A DNA stretch of 64,000 nt from Tamlana crocina (GTDB lineage: Bacteria; Bacteroidota; Bacteroidia; Flavobacteriales; Flavobacteriaceae), in contig CP158972.1 of the NCBI GenBank assembly GCA_040429635.1, forward strand, positions 3,603,501 through 3,667,500, in the 5' to 3' direction. The notes under the pieces were generated by a model. The model searched no databases, was not told the origin of the DNA, and worked only from the letters and a program-made list of their open reading frames with translations. Position 1 is the first letter of the stretch; each line of letters begins with the position of its first letter. The position numbers and the translations under genes are program-made. Below, piece by piece: positions 9,577 through 18,400 of the stretch.

Positions 9577-10549
9577 TGCTCATTTTTATTTCTTTGGTTG
9601 GCGCGTTAATCATTCCTTCTAACGCCGGAATCATTTTGTTTATAAAGTTCTGCATATGTACTAAATCCATTTTATCGGCCTCGTCATCAACGTGGTGGTA
9701 ATATTCAAAATTGGTAAAATCGAAGGTTGAAATGGCTTGTGCGGGAATTTTAAAAGCGTTGTAAAACGGATAGTTATCAGAGCGCTTAAACAAATTATAC
9801 TGCTTGGCTTGTGGCAAAAAGCCAACAACCTTTTCCTGTGCATATTCATTTAGCTTTTCAGCCATATTGGTCAGTTCAAAACCCGTTATATAAGCTAAAG
9901 TTTTACTCTTAGCTCGAGGCACTCCCACCATTTCAAAATTAATCATGGTGTATAAATCCAAATTTTCATTTTTGAGTCTTTCGGCTAAATGTTCTGAACC
10001 TTTTAACCCCATTTCTTCGGCGTCATAAAGTGTAAACAATATACTGCGCTTATTGTTTTTAGTTTTAGCAAAGTATTTGGCCCACTCAAGCACCGCCACT
10101 GTACCCGAAGCGTCGTCGTTGGCGCCATTGGCAATATTATCACCATCAACGGCTTCCACAATGCCAATATGGTCGTAATGGGCACCGAGAATAACAAATT
10201 CATTTTTCAGTTCTGGGTCATTACCTTCAATGTATCCCACAATATTATACCCATCTAACGTTTTTACTTTAAAGCTGTCGCGATACGTTTCAAAATAAGG
10301 CTGAACTTGATGCTTTTTGAAAACCCTTTCGATGAATTGCGCGGCCGACTCTAACCCTACCGTTCCAGTTTGCCTGCCTTTTAATGCATCGGAAGCTAGA
10401 TATTCCAAAGCCGATTTCATATCAGTCTTCGGCAATTTAACCACTGTATTTTCATTACTGTCTTCTGAAGTATTTACCTCAGAAATCCGTTTTTGGGAAC
10501 CACAGCCCAACAATAACAGAGCGGCAGAAAAAACTAAAATTTTATTCAT
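9569..10549 (-). CDS. M28-family zinc aminopeptidase-like lipoprotein
   Basis: A 326-residue lipoprotein: MNKILVFSAALLLLGCGSQ has a lipobox with C16. The catalytic domain has the M28 metal ligands and motifs HYDHIG (H124), NGANDDASGT (D145) and DAEEMG (E178/E179). M28 peptidases remove N-terminal residues from peptides using two zinc ions; this one would act in the periplasm or at the outer membrane. No PA insert or C-terminal sorting domain is seen. It overlaps the downstream SDR gene by 8 bases and is separated from the upstream pyruvate dehydrogenase genes by a strong terminator. Confidence 0.88.
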   Translation of the reverse strand: MNKILVFSAALLLLGCGSQKRISEVNTSEDSNENTVVKLPKTDMKSALEYLASDALKGRQTGTVGLESAAQFIERVFKKHQVQPYFETYRDSFKVKTLDGYNIVGYIEGNDPELKNEFVILGAHYDHIGIVEAVDGDNIANGANDDASGTVAVLEWAKYFAKTKNNKRSILFTLYDAEEMGLKGSEHLAERLKNENLDLYTMINFEMVGVPRAKSKTLAYITGFELTNMAEKLNEYAQEKVVGFLPQAKQYNLFKRSDNYPFYNAFKIPAQAISTFDFTNFEYYHHVDDEADKMDLVHMQNFINKMIPALEGMINAPTKEIKMSNE

Positions 10550-10572
10550 ATTGAAATTTTAAAAACTAAAGA

Positions 10573-10611
10573 TAAAAAAAACCTGTCTCAAATGAATGAA
10601 ACAGGTTTTTG
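10573..10611 (-). terminator. Rho-independent terminator of the pyruvate dehydrogenase genes
   Basis: Stem AACCTGT/ACAGGTT around a 14-base loop, with a run of eight T on the minus strand after the stem. It lies 26 bases past the E2 stop. Confidence 0.8.
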
Positions 10612-10636
10612 TATTATAAATTGAGTTGAGTTACAA

Positions 10637-12274
10637 CTATGCTATCATAGTTACAGGATTCTCAATAAATGTTTTCAATGTTTGTAAAAACTGTGCACCC
10701 ACTGCACCGTCAACCGTACGGTGGTCGCAAGCCAAAGTCAACATCATGGTATTACCAACTACAATTTGTCCGTTTTTAACCACTGGTTTTTGAACAATAG
10801 CTCCAACTGATAAAATCGCAGAGTTAGGTTGATTAATAATTGATGTAAAACTTTCAATACCGAACATACCTAAGTTAGAAACCGTAAAGGTACTGCCTGT
10901 CATTTCGTCTGGCTTTATTTTCTTGTTTCTAGCCTTACCCGCTAAATCACGTACCGAAGCACCGATTTGGGTTAAGCTTAACGAATTAGTGTGCTTGATT
11001 ACTGGCACCACCAAACCGTCGTCTACCGCAACAGCAACTCCAACATGAATATGACTATGGAATTTAGTCACATTATCACTCCAAGTTGTATTGACTTGTG
11101 GATGTTTTACCAATGCCATAGCACAAGCCTTAACCACCATATCGTTAAAAGATACTTTGGTATCTGGAATCTCGTTTATGGTTTTACGCGAAGCCATAGC
11201 GTTATCCATATCTACTTCAATATTTAAGTAGAAATGTGGCGCACTAAATTTAGAATTACCTAAAGATTTAGCAATTGCCTTACGCATATTAGAATTTTTA
11301 ACTTCTTCAGTTTTTTCTTCACCTGCAATGGCAAAACTTGAAACTGCAGCTGAACTTTCAGCAACGGCTGCTGCTGGCTCATAATTTTCAATATCGCGCT
11401 TTACGATACGTCCGTTTTCACCAGACCCTTGAACCTTTGTTAAGTTAATGCCTTTTTCGTCGGCTAATTTCTTCGCTAATGGCGACACAAACACGCGTCC
11501 GTTTTCTGTAACAGGCGTTGGTTTTGGCGCACTGGATTTTGATTCAGATTTAGAAGCTGACGCTTTCGGTGCTTCTTTTTTAGGCGCTTCTTGTTTTGGA
11601 GCATCTTCCTTCTTAACAGGTCCAGCAGAAAAATTAGCAGCTACGCCAGAAACATCGGTTCCTTCTGGGCCAATGATTGCCAATAAAGAATCTACTTTTG
11701 CCGATTCGCCTTCCTGCAACCCAATTTCCAATAAGGTACCCGATTGGAACGATTCGAATTCCATAGTGGCTTTATCGGTTTCGATTTCAGCCAAAATATC
11801 GCCTTCCTCTACTTTGTCACCTACTTTTTTCAACCAAGTGGCCACCGTTCCTTCTTCCATGGTATCGCTTAAACGCGGCATGGTAACTACAATAACGCCT
11901 TCAGGCAATTCCTGTGCTGGAGTTTCAGTTGGTTGAGACTCCTCGACTGCGCTCGGAGTGACAGCACTTTCAGTGGTTTCTTCTTTTGCTTCCGTGGAAG
12001 CACCTCCACCATTCAACAAACCAGAAATATCTTCACCTTCTTCACCAATAATGGCTAAAAGCTCATCTACTTTTGTGGTTTCTCCTTCTTGAACCCCAAT
12101 ATGAAGCAACGTTCCTTCGTTAAAAGATTCGAACTCCATAGTGGCTTTATCGGTTTCAATTTCAGCTAAAATATCGCCTTCCTCTACTTTATCTCCTACT
12201 TTTTTTAACCAAGCCGCAACGGTACCTTCTTCCATGGTATCGCTTAAACGCGGCATATTTACTACTATTGCCAT
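10637..12274 (-). CDS. pdhC: Pyruvate dehydrogenase complex E2, dihydrolipoamide acetyltransferase
   Basis: A 545-residue E2 core of the pyruvate dehydrogenase complex, transferring acetyl groups from E1 to CoA. Two N-terminal lipoyl domains each carry ETDKATMEFES (lipoyl-lysines K43 and K168). A Lys/Ala/Pro-rich linker follows, then the peripheral-subunit-binding domain (about 262-298, VSPLAKKLADEKGI), and the catalytic domain ending with DHRTVDG (H518, D522). The gene follows E1 alpha by 3 bases and ends at a strong terminator. The linker between the two lipoyl domains (residues 103-111, SAVTPSAVE) is encoded by a copy of a dispersed repeat. E1 beta is not in this cluster and should lie elsewhere. 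Confidence 0.95.
   Translation of the reverse strand: MAIVVNMPRLSDTMEEGTVAAWLKKVGDKVEEGDILAEIETDKATMEFESFNEGTLLHIGVQEGETTKVDELLAIIGEEGEDISGLLNGGGASTEAKEETTESAVTPSAVEESQPTETPAQELPEGVIVVTMPRLSDTMEEGTVATWLKKVGDKVEEGDILAEIETDKATMEFESFQSGTLLEIGLQEGESAKVDSLLAIIGPEGTDVSGVAANFSAGPVKKEDAPKQEAPKKEAPKASASKSESKSSAPKPTPVTENGRVFVSPLAKKLADEKGINLTKVQGSGENGRIVKRDIENYEPAAAVAESSAAVSSFAIAGEEKTEEVKNSNMRKAIAKSLGNSKFSAPHFYLNIEVDMDNAMASRKTINEIPDTKVSFNDMVVKACAMALVKHPQVNTTWSDNVTKFHSHIHVGVAVAVDDGLVVPVIKHTNSLSLTQIGASVRDLAGKARNKKIKPDEMTGSTFTVSNLGMFGIESFTSIINQPNSAILSVGAIVQKPVVKNGQIVVGNTMMLTLACDHRTVDGAVGAQFLQTLKTFIENPVTMIA
11941..11963. repeat. Dispersed CTTCGACTSCGCTCR repeat copy, inside pdhC
   Basis: CCTCGACTGCGCTCGGAGTG followed by ACA. 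The same core occurs in two intergenic places (14074 and, inverted, 62521-62547). Here it is read in frame as part of the E2 linker. Confidence 0.7.
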
Positions 12275-12277
12275 AGC

Positions 12278-13276
12278 TTATATTTTGTGTTGAATAAATG
12301 GATAATCTTCTTGCTCGTAAACAGCATCATACATCACACTTTTCTCTGGCCAAGGTGATTCTTCTGCAAATTTTTCGCATTCTGAAACGCGTGCCTTTAC
12401 TCGCTTATCTATTTCTTTTATTTGGTCTTCGGTAGCGTATTTCTTTTCAAGAATAACGTCCTTAACCTGAGTTATCGGGTCTATTTTCTTGTATTCCTCT
12501 ACCTCTTCTTTTGTTCTGTAATGCTGGGCATCACTCATAGAGTGACCTCTATAACGGTATGTTTTAAGTTCCAAGAATGTTGGGCCTTCACCACGACGTC
12601 CTCTTTGGATGGCTTCATCAAATGCTTCAGCCACTTTAATAGGATTCATGCCATCAACCGGACCACAAGGCATATCGTAGCCCAAACCTAATTTCCAGAT
12701 TTCGGTGTGATTGGCCGTTCTTTCCACAGAAGTTCCCATAGCGTACCCGTTATTTTCACAAACAAATACTACTGGCAATTTCCAAAGCATAGCCAAGTTA
12801 AACGCTTCGTGAAGCGACCCTTGACGGGCAGCACCATCACCAAAACAACATAAAGTAACGGCATCGCTACCGTGGTACTTATCGCCAAAAGCAATACCTG
12901 CTCCTAAAGGAATTTGTCCACCAACAATACCATGACCACCATAAAAACGGTGCTCTTTTGAGAAGATGTGCATCGATCCTCCCAAACCTTGTGAAGTACC
13001 TGTGCCTTTTCCATACAATTCGGCCATAACGCGTTTTGGATCCACACCCATTCCTATAGGCTGTACGTGGTTACGGTAGGCGGTTATCATTTTATCTTTG
13101 GTCAAATCCATGGCGTGTAAGGCTCCTGCCAATACTGCTTCCTGACCATTGTACAAGTGAAGAAATCCTCTTACTTTTTGTTGAATATATACTGCAGCTA
13201 GCTTGTCTTCAAACTTTCTCCAGAATAACATGTCTTCATACCATTTGAGGTAAACCTCTTTTGTGATTTTTTGCAT
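12278..13276 (-). CDS. pdhA: Pyruvate dehydrogenase E1 component, alpha subunit
   Basis: A 332-residue thiamine-diphosphate enzyme that with E1 beta decarboxylates pyruvate and acetylates the E2 lipoyl groups. The ThDP-binding motif runs from GDG (146-148) to NN (175-176); the phosphorylation-loop-like segment YRYRGHSMSD is also present. Length matches the family. The adjacent E2 gene starts 3 bases downstream. E1 alpha directly before E2 with beta elsewhere is a pattern common in Flavobacteriia. A TACTTTTG box lies 34 bases upstream of the start. Confidence 0.95.
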   Translation of the reverse strand: MQKITKEVYLKWYEDMLFWRKFEDKLAAVYIQQKVRGFLHLYNGQEAVLAGALHAMDLTKDKMITAYRNHVQPIGMGVDPKRVMAELYGKGTGTSQGLGGSMHIFSKEHRFYGGHGIVGGQIPLGAGIAFGDKYHGSDAVTLCCFGDGAARQGSLHEAFNLAMLWKLPVVFVCENNGYAMGTSVERTANHTEIWKLGLGYDMPCGPVDGMNPIKVAEAFDEAIQRGRRGEGPTFLELKTYRYRGHSMSDAQHYRTKEEVEEYKKIDPITQVKDVILEKKYATEDQIKEIDKRVKARVSECEKFAEESPWPEKSVMYDAVYEQEDYPFIQHKI

Positions 13277-13309
13277 GGAATACTTTTATAATTTTTTATA
13301 AGCGAAATA

Positions 13310-13317
13310 CAAAAGTA
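13310..13317 (-). promoter_or_regulatory. Possible -7 promoter box (TACTTTTG) for pdhA-pdhC
   Basis: Matches the Bacteroidota -7 consensus TAnnTTTG on the minus strand, 34 bases before the pdhA start. No clear -33 TTG box was found at the expected distance. Confidence 0.4.
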
Positions 13318-13483
13318 ACACATTGTGCCGTATTGGAAAAACCCAATTTCATTAAAGTAAAAAAAATGCAAATATTTTACTTCTTCCTTTCTTCTTTAAA
13401 TATTTAACAATAATTTTTAAGCTATTGTAGATTTATTCAAAATTTCAATCGATTAAGCAAACACTAAAACTACGTAAAACAGC

Positions 13484-13966
13484 CTAAAGCACAGACTTGT
13501 CGAACATAAAAGGCAAGAGGTTTTTTAGGGAATGGGATTGGGCAATCTGCCCCGTTTCTCCCATAAAATAAATTTCGATGGGTGCATCCTGTTTAATTTC
13601 GTATTCTGAAATGGCCTGCCTGCAGGCGCCACAAGGCGGAATGGGCGTTTGGGTTACATTGGTTTTTGAGCCCGCACAAATAGCTATTTTTAAGATTTTA
13701 GCATCGGGGTACTGTGCTCCAGCCGCGTAAATTGCCGTACGCTCGGCACATAGTCCTGAGGGGTAAGACGCATTTTCTTGGTTGTTTCCCGTAACCACTT
13801 CACCATTATCGAGCAGAATGGCGGCCCCTACACTAAAATTGGAATAAGGCGCATAGGCCCTTGCTCTGGCTTCAGTGGCACTTTGCATGAGTTGGAATAC
13901 CTCAAAAGGCAGTTCTTCCAAATCATCAAAAAGCCTTAGTATCGTTTCTATTTTTATTTCTTTCAT
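13484..13966 (-). CDS. cdd: Cytidine deaminase
   Basis: A 160-residue zinc enzyme converting cytidine and deoxycytidine to the uridine forms in pyrimidine salvage. Zinc and catalytic residues are visible as CAE (C73, E75) and PCGAC (C112, C115). Substrate-binding segment SVGAAILLDNGEVVTGNNQENAS is typical of the homotetrameric form. It sits between porV and pdhA, a neighbourhood I recall from other Flavobacteriia, with a terminator just upstream that separates it from porV. Confidence 0.93.
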   Translation of the reverse strand: MKEIKIETILRLFDDLEELPFEVFQLMQSATEARARAYAPYSNFSVGAAILLDNGEVVTGNNQENASYPSGLCAERTAIYAAGAQYPDAKILKIAICAGSKTNVTQTPIPPCGACRQAISEYEIKQDAPIEIYFMGETGQIAQSHSLKNLLPFMFDKSVL

Positions 13967-14006
13967 ATAGGCGTGTATTCAGTAAAAATAACAAACTCTG
14001 TTAAAC

Positions 14007-14039
14007 AAAAAAACTATCGCCGAAGCCATAGTTTTTTTT
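14007..14039 (-). terminator. Terminator downstream of porV
   Basis: Stem AAAACTAT/ATAGTTTT with a 10-base loop and T-runs on both sides, so it could work in either direction. It would end porV transcription before cdd. Confidence 0.65.
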
Positions 14040-14057
14040 GCATCTAACTGTACATAT

Positions 14058-14107
14058 TGAGATGCTGAAATAACCCTTCGACTCCGCTCAGGATGACAAT
14101 TCAGCAC
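14058..14107. repeat. Intergenic mosaic repeat with CTTCGACTCCGCTCA core
   Basis: Holds GATGCTGAAATAA, then CCTTCGACTCCGCTCAGGAT, then GACAATTCAGCA; the GCTGAA and TTCAGC parts are inverted copies, so the whole could fold as a hairpin with the core in the loop. The core is shared with 11941-11963 and 62521-62547. Confidence 0.65.
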
Positions 14108-14118
14108 GACAATAGTCT

Positions 14119-15378
14119 CTAGTATTCATAATACTCTCCAGCCCCAATATTGAACGTCAGTGAAAAACGCAATGTACCTTCTAACGGACTTTGCACTTTT
14201 GAAGCCGAGAACAGATACGACAAATCGATATTTACCACGTTGGCCTTAAACCCGGCACCCAACGCTAAAAACTTTCTGGCACCTTTTTCTTCGCTTTCGT
14301 TGAAATAACCACCACGGAAGGCGAAAGAATCTTGATAGGTATATTCAGCACCCAAAGCCCAAGTAAACTCTTTTAATTCTTCACTAAAGCCGCCCGGTGC
14401 GTCACCGAAAGACTGGAATATCCCTGACAGGAAATTAACATCTGCCGGATTATTTCCTTCTAAGATAACAGCATTTTCTTCAACAAGAGTTCCTAAATCA
14501 TCAACATCTTCTTCGTATGTGCCATTATTGTTGTTATCTGTGTAATTATATTCATCTCCATAAAGCGGTGGCGTTGGTATAAGCATTTTTGCTATTTCTG
14601 CTGTAACAGAAACTTTATTGTAATCGTCAAAAATAAAATCGAAACCTCCTCCCAATCTTAAAGTAGTAGGCTGAAAGCTATCTTCCCCTCCTTCATCGTA
14701 TTTAAATTTAGGGCCAATGTTTTGGATGGCAAAACCTCCACGCCATCTTCCATTATAGTCTGAATAAGCTTGCTCTTCACTTTGGTAATACCCCGAAATA
14801 TCCACTCCAAAAGTATTGGCCGCTTTCGCATCGCTATCTTCGGCATTATTCAATCTTAAGTCAGAACGTAAATAGCGCATAGCTACCGACATCGCGAATT
14901 GATCGGATAAACGCAAAGCATAAGATGCATCAATGGTCAATTCATTTGGCCTTTCAATAATTGGCAGAAATTCTGGCTGTTGCGCTTGAGCTTCTGAAAT
15001 AAATTCAATATCTCCAAGCGAAAAGTATCTAAAACTAGCCGCAAAAGCACTACGTTCATCCAAGCGATTGAAATAAGTTAGGTTTCCTAAAAAGATATCG
15101 TTCACCAGCTTACTTAAATAAGGCGTGTAGCTTACCCCTACTCCCGATTTGGTTTCTGAAAACACATATTTTGATGAGTTCCATTGTTGTGAAAAGGCAT
15201 CAACGCTAGTGGCCACACCCATATCGCCCATACTGGCTGCTCTAGCATCTGCCGCAATTGTAACAAAAGGCAAGCCTGAAGAAACAACTCTTCTATCATC
15301 ACTGGGTCTTATTGTGGTTTGCGCATTGGTTTTTAGGGCAAAAGCAAATGCTAATAATAGCAATAATCTATTCTTCAT
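14119..15378 (-). CDS. porV: PorV (LptO), type IX secretion outer-membrane shuttle protein
   Basis: A 419-residue outer-membrane beta-barrel with signal peptide MKNRLLLLLAFAFALKTNAQ. The N-terminal mature region (LPFVTIAADARAASMGDMGV) is diagnostic of PorV, which receives type IX substrates from the SprA pore and takes them to the PorU sortase. An Asp/Asn/Glu-rich loop (near DNNNNGTYEEDVDD) is an extracellular or periplasmic insertion. It follows porU and gldJ in the conserved Flavobacteriia order. I chose the ATG at 15378 rather than 15399 because it gives a standard signal peptide. Confidence 0.95.
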   Translation of the reverse strand: MKNRLLLLLAFAFALKTNAQTTIRPSDDRRVVSSGLPFVTIAADARAASMGDMGVATSVDAFSQQWNSSKYVFSETKSGVGVSYTPYLSKLVNDIFLGNLTYFNRLDERSAFAASFRYFSLGDIEFISEAQAQQPEFLPIIERPNELTIDASYALRLSDQFAMSVAMRYLRSDLRLNNAEDSDAKAANTFGVDISGYYQSEEQAYSDYNGRWRGGFAIQNIGPKFKYDEGGEDSFQPTTLRLGGGFDFIFDDYNKVSVTAEIAKMLIPTPPLYGDEYNYTDNNNNGTYEEDVDDLGTLVEENAVILEGNNPADVNFLSGIFQSFGDAPGGFSEELKEFTWALGAEYTYQDSFAFRGGYFNESEEKGARKFLALGAGFKANVVNIDLSYLFSASKVQSPLEGTLRFSLTFNIGAGEYYEY

Positions 15379-15396
15379 GAATTCATTTTTAGTTAG

Positions 15397-15426
15397 CAAA
15401 TATAATTTTTTTTAGAGTATTACAAG
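15397..15426 (-). promoter_or_regulatory. Possible promoter for porV (-33 TTG, -7 TATATTTG)
   Basis: On the minus strand, TTG (15426-15424) and TATATTTG (15404-15397) are 19 bases apart, a good fit to the Bacteroidota promoter. The -33 part lies inside the end of porU, so porV could be transcribed independently. Confidence 0.5.
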
Positions 15427-18400
15427 TTTTTCAATTTTTTCAACGGTTTTGTTCAGCACATTGGAGCTTACCCGCAATTTGTAAACATAAACGCCTTTTC
15501 CTATTTTATCGCCAAAATCGTCGCGACCGTCCCACACCAAATCGCGGGACAGGGAGCTATTGGTAATGGCCCCACCCGAGGTTTGTCCGTTTAGGGTTCT
15601 CACCAATTTCCCGGAAACGGTGAATATCTGTATAGAAACGTCTAAAGGCTCTGAACTATTGTGATTGAACCAAAATTCTGTATAATTTACAAACGGATTG
15701 GGGTAGTTTAGCACATTATTAATCACCAAATCCTCATCTTTATCGAATACGATGAATTGAATTTCGGAAGTTGCCGAATTATTGTAAACATCCCAAGCCT
15801 TGAGGGTTAAGGTGTGTAAACCGGGTTCTAAATCGCGCATTGGAAAATTAACGAGACCTTTTGTGTAATCGTCCACTTCAGTTTGGTAATAATCATTTAA
15901 AATAATGGGGTTGGTTTCATCGCCATCTAAAATAGCCACAATGTCGTGCCCAATGCCACTGGCCGTATTTATGCCGTTGGCGTCTTCCAGCTTAGCCAAT
16001 AAGGTGGGGGACTCGTTAGTAATTCCACCGGAAACAAAACTTTCGTCGTTCATGTAAAGGGTAATCATCGGCCCTATATTGTCTTCTTCTGCATTTTCAT
16101 TCAGTCCGCCAATTTTCACGGTATTAACGCTTGCGCCAGAGCGGTCTTGCGTCAACTCTTGATTTTTGGCATAAAAGCTCACCTTACCGAAACCGACCGG
16201 AATGCCGATGTCTTTTGGTACTACAAAATCGAACTCAAATTGTCCGTTTTTCACCGAAGCCTGCCCTCTAAAAATAATTTCACCCAACGTTTTAAAATCG
16301 AGTTTTATAAGCTCACCGTTTAATGTAGTTCCATCATTCGCTAAGGTTTGGCGCTCAATATCTTTATCGTAAATGGTGGTTGAAAGCGTACCGTTGTATT
16401 CGGAAAGCAAATTACCCGAAAGGTCGGTAACTTCTCCCGCTAGCTTAACATAGCTCAAGGCTTTTAAAGTATCGGTGGCTTGCGCGATGGGCACATCGTT
16501 TATTTCGGTTAGCCGAATACTTGGCTGCGGAAACGCCAATTTCATGGCTGGATCGCCAATAAAAAATATTAAGCGTTTTTGACTGGAACCTGAAACCGCG
16601 GGGTCACTTTTTGCCAACCTTAGCGCTTCGGCCATCGAGGGGTACTCGTAATCGCCGTAAGCATCATTATCACTATAAGAAAACAAATATTGCCCCAAAA
16701 TGCTATTAAAATTAATGGCAAAACTCACAAAAATTTGTCGCGTGGTAGTAATCAAACCAATAGCTCCCGCTCTTTCGTTCCAATAGGTGAATTCGCCGGC
16801 CGTCTCCCTAAAAGGATTATCGAACCTTGTAAACTCACAGGTTACCGTAACAAAACAGTTTAATTTACCAAAATTGCGAAACCCTTCGATATCGGGCTTG
16901 AGCAAAATACGTTCTTCGGCCAACCCGTCCTCTCCGCCGTGACCAAAGTAATTAACCACCAAAGCCCCGTTATCAACGGCATTCGCGATTTCGGTGGTTA
17001 CTGCCGGATACCGTTCTCCACCTGCCGAAAATTCCTGTTTAAATGCATCGGAATGTATTTTAACCACATTCATAAAAGGCTTTGATTCGGTAACCAGATT
17101 CCCGATTTCATCGGTAGTTTCCTGAAGCAAGCCTTCCCAATCTTGGTCTACATCGTCTGATATGACCACAAAATTATTGCGCCAGCTTCCTAAAGCGTCC
17201 TTCGCGTGATACGACTCTATCTTATCTAGCAATTGCTGGGCGCGCTGTGGGGTATCGGCCAATATTCTTCCTACGGCGATATCGAGTCCTTCTGAAGTCC
17301 CCATCATGCCCTCATTTTCATCCATCATTCCGTAAAAATCGTCCGAAACAAACGAACTGGCTAAACTGAAACTATTATAGGAATACCACGACGGCACCAC
17401 GTTGGTATTATTCGGAATTCGGTCTTTATAGTCAAAAGAAGCATCGCCAAACAAACACAGATATTTCACTCTGTTTTCTGGCGAACTGGCATTATCGTAA
17501 ACATATTTCACCATATTTCGGATGGCAGCAATATCAGGGTTTCCAGAACTAAATTCGTTGTAAATTTCGGTAAGACTGAACACCTTTACGTTTAAACCGT
17601 ACTGATTTCGGTTTATTTGTGCCAAACGTTCGGCGTGGTTCAGCATATTGTCGGGAGCGACAATTAAATAATCTACATCCTGAAATTGCCCTTGACTGTT
17701 CTGAAATACCGTGCCTTTTATATTTTGGTTGGCCACCGTAGTGGTCCTATCGAATTGTGGGGTGAAATAATCAGAAGGCGACAAAGCCACATAAGTTTTT
17801 AAACTTCCCATTGCGGATTTAAAACTTAAGGAAGAACTGTTATCGGTATTCACAAAATTTGAAACATTATAAATATCGGTAATATCCCAAATTTCCGAAA
17901 GATTCTCCGCATTGGCAATATTGTACTGGGCAACACCCGAAGCCAATGCCACGGCACTGTTTTTAAACTTAAATTGCTTGCCATTGAAATTTAAACGCCT
18001 CGTGCCTTCAACCGACACATAGTCCAAATACCCCAAAGTACTGGGATTTCCACGGTTATCAAATTCCAATTCCACAGAAACACTTGGTGAAGTGACATTA
18101 ACATTCCCATTGAAAGTCGCTCCACTCGCATAGGTTGGACTACTCACCCCAGAAAACGCCAATGCCACTTGGTTGTTGCCGTTTACCCTAACGTTCATGG
18201 CGCTACCTACACTTCCCGTGGCTGCAGCAACCACGCTCAATCTTATGGATTCATCGGTAACCAAATCTGGAAAATCAAAATCGAAGGCTTTTTTACTTTC
18301 TACATCAAAGCGGTCTCCAAACCAACGCCTACCCAACGACACCAAATTATACTCGTCTATTTCATGAAATTGATAATCTTCAAAAGTATCTATCACCATA

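Noticed and set aside
11448-11936. 162-residue plus-strand ORF opposite pdhC
   Set aside because: Its Ala/Ser/Pro composition mirrors the Lys/Ala/Pro E2 linker on the other strand; no real protein features.
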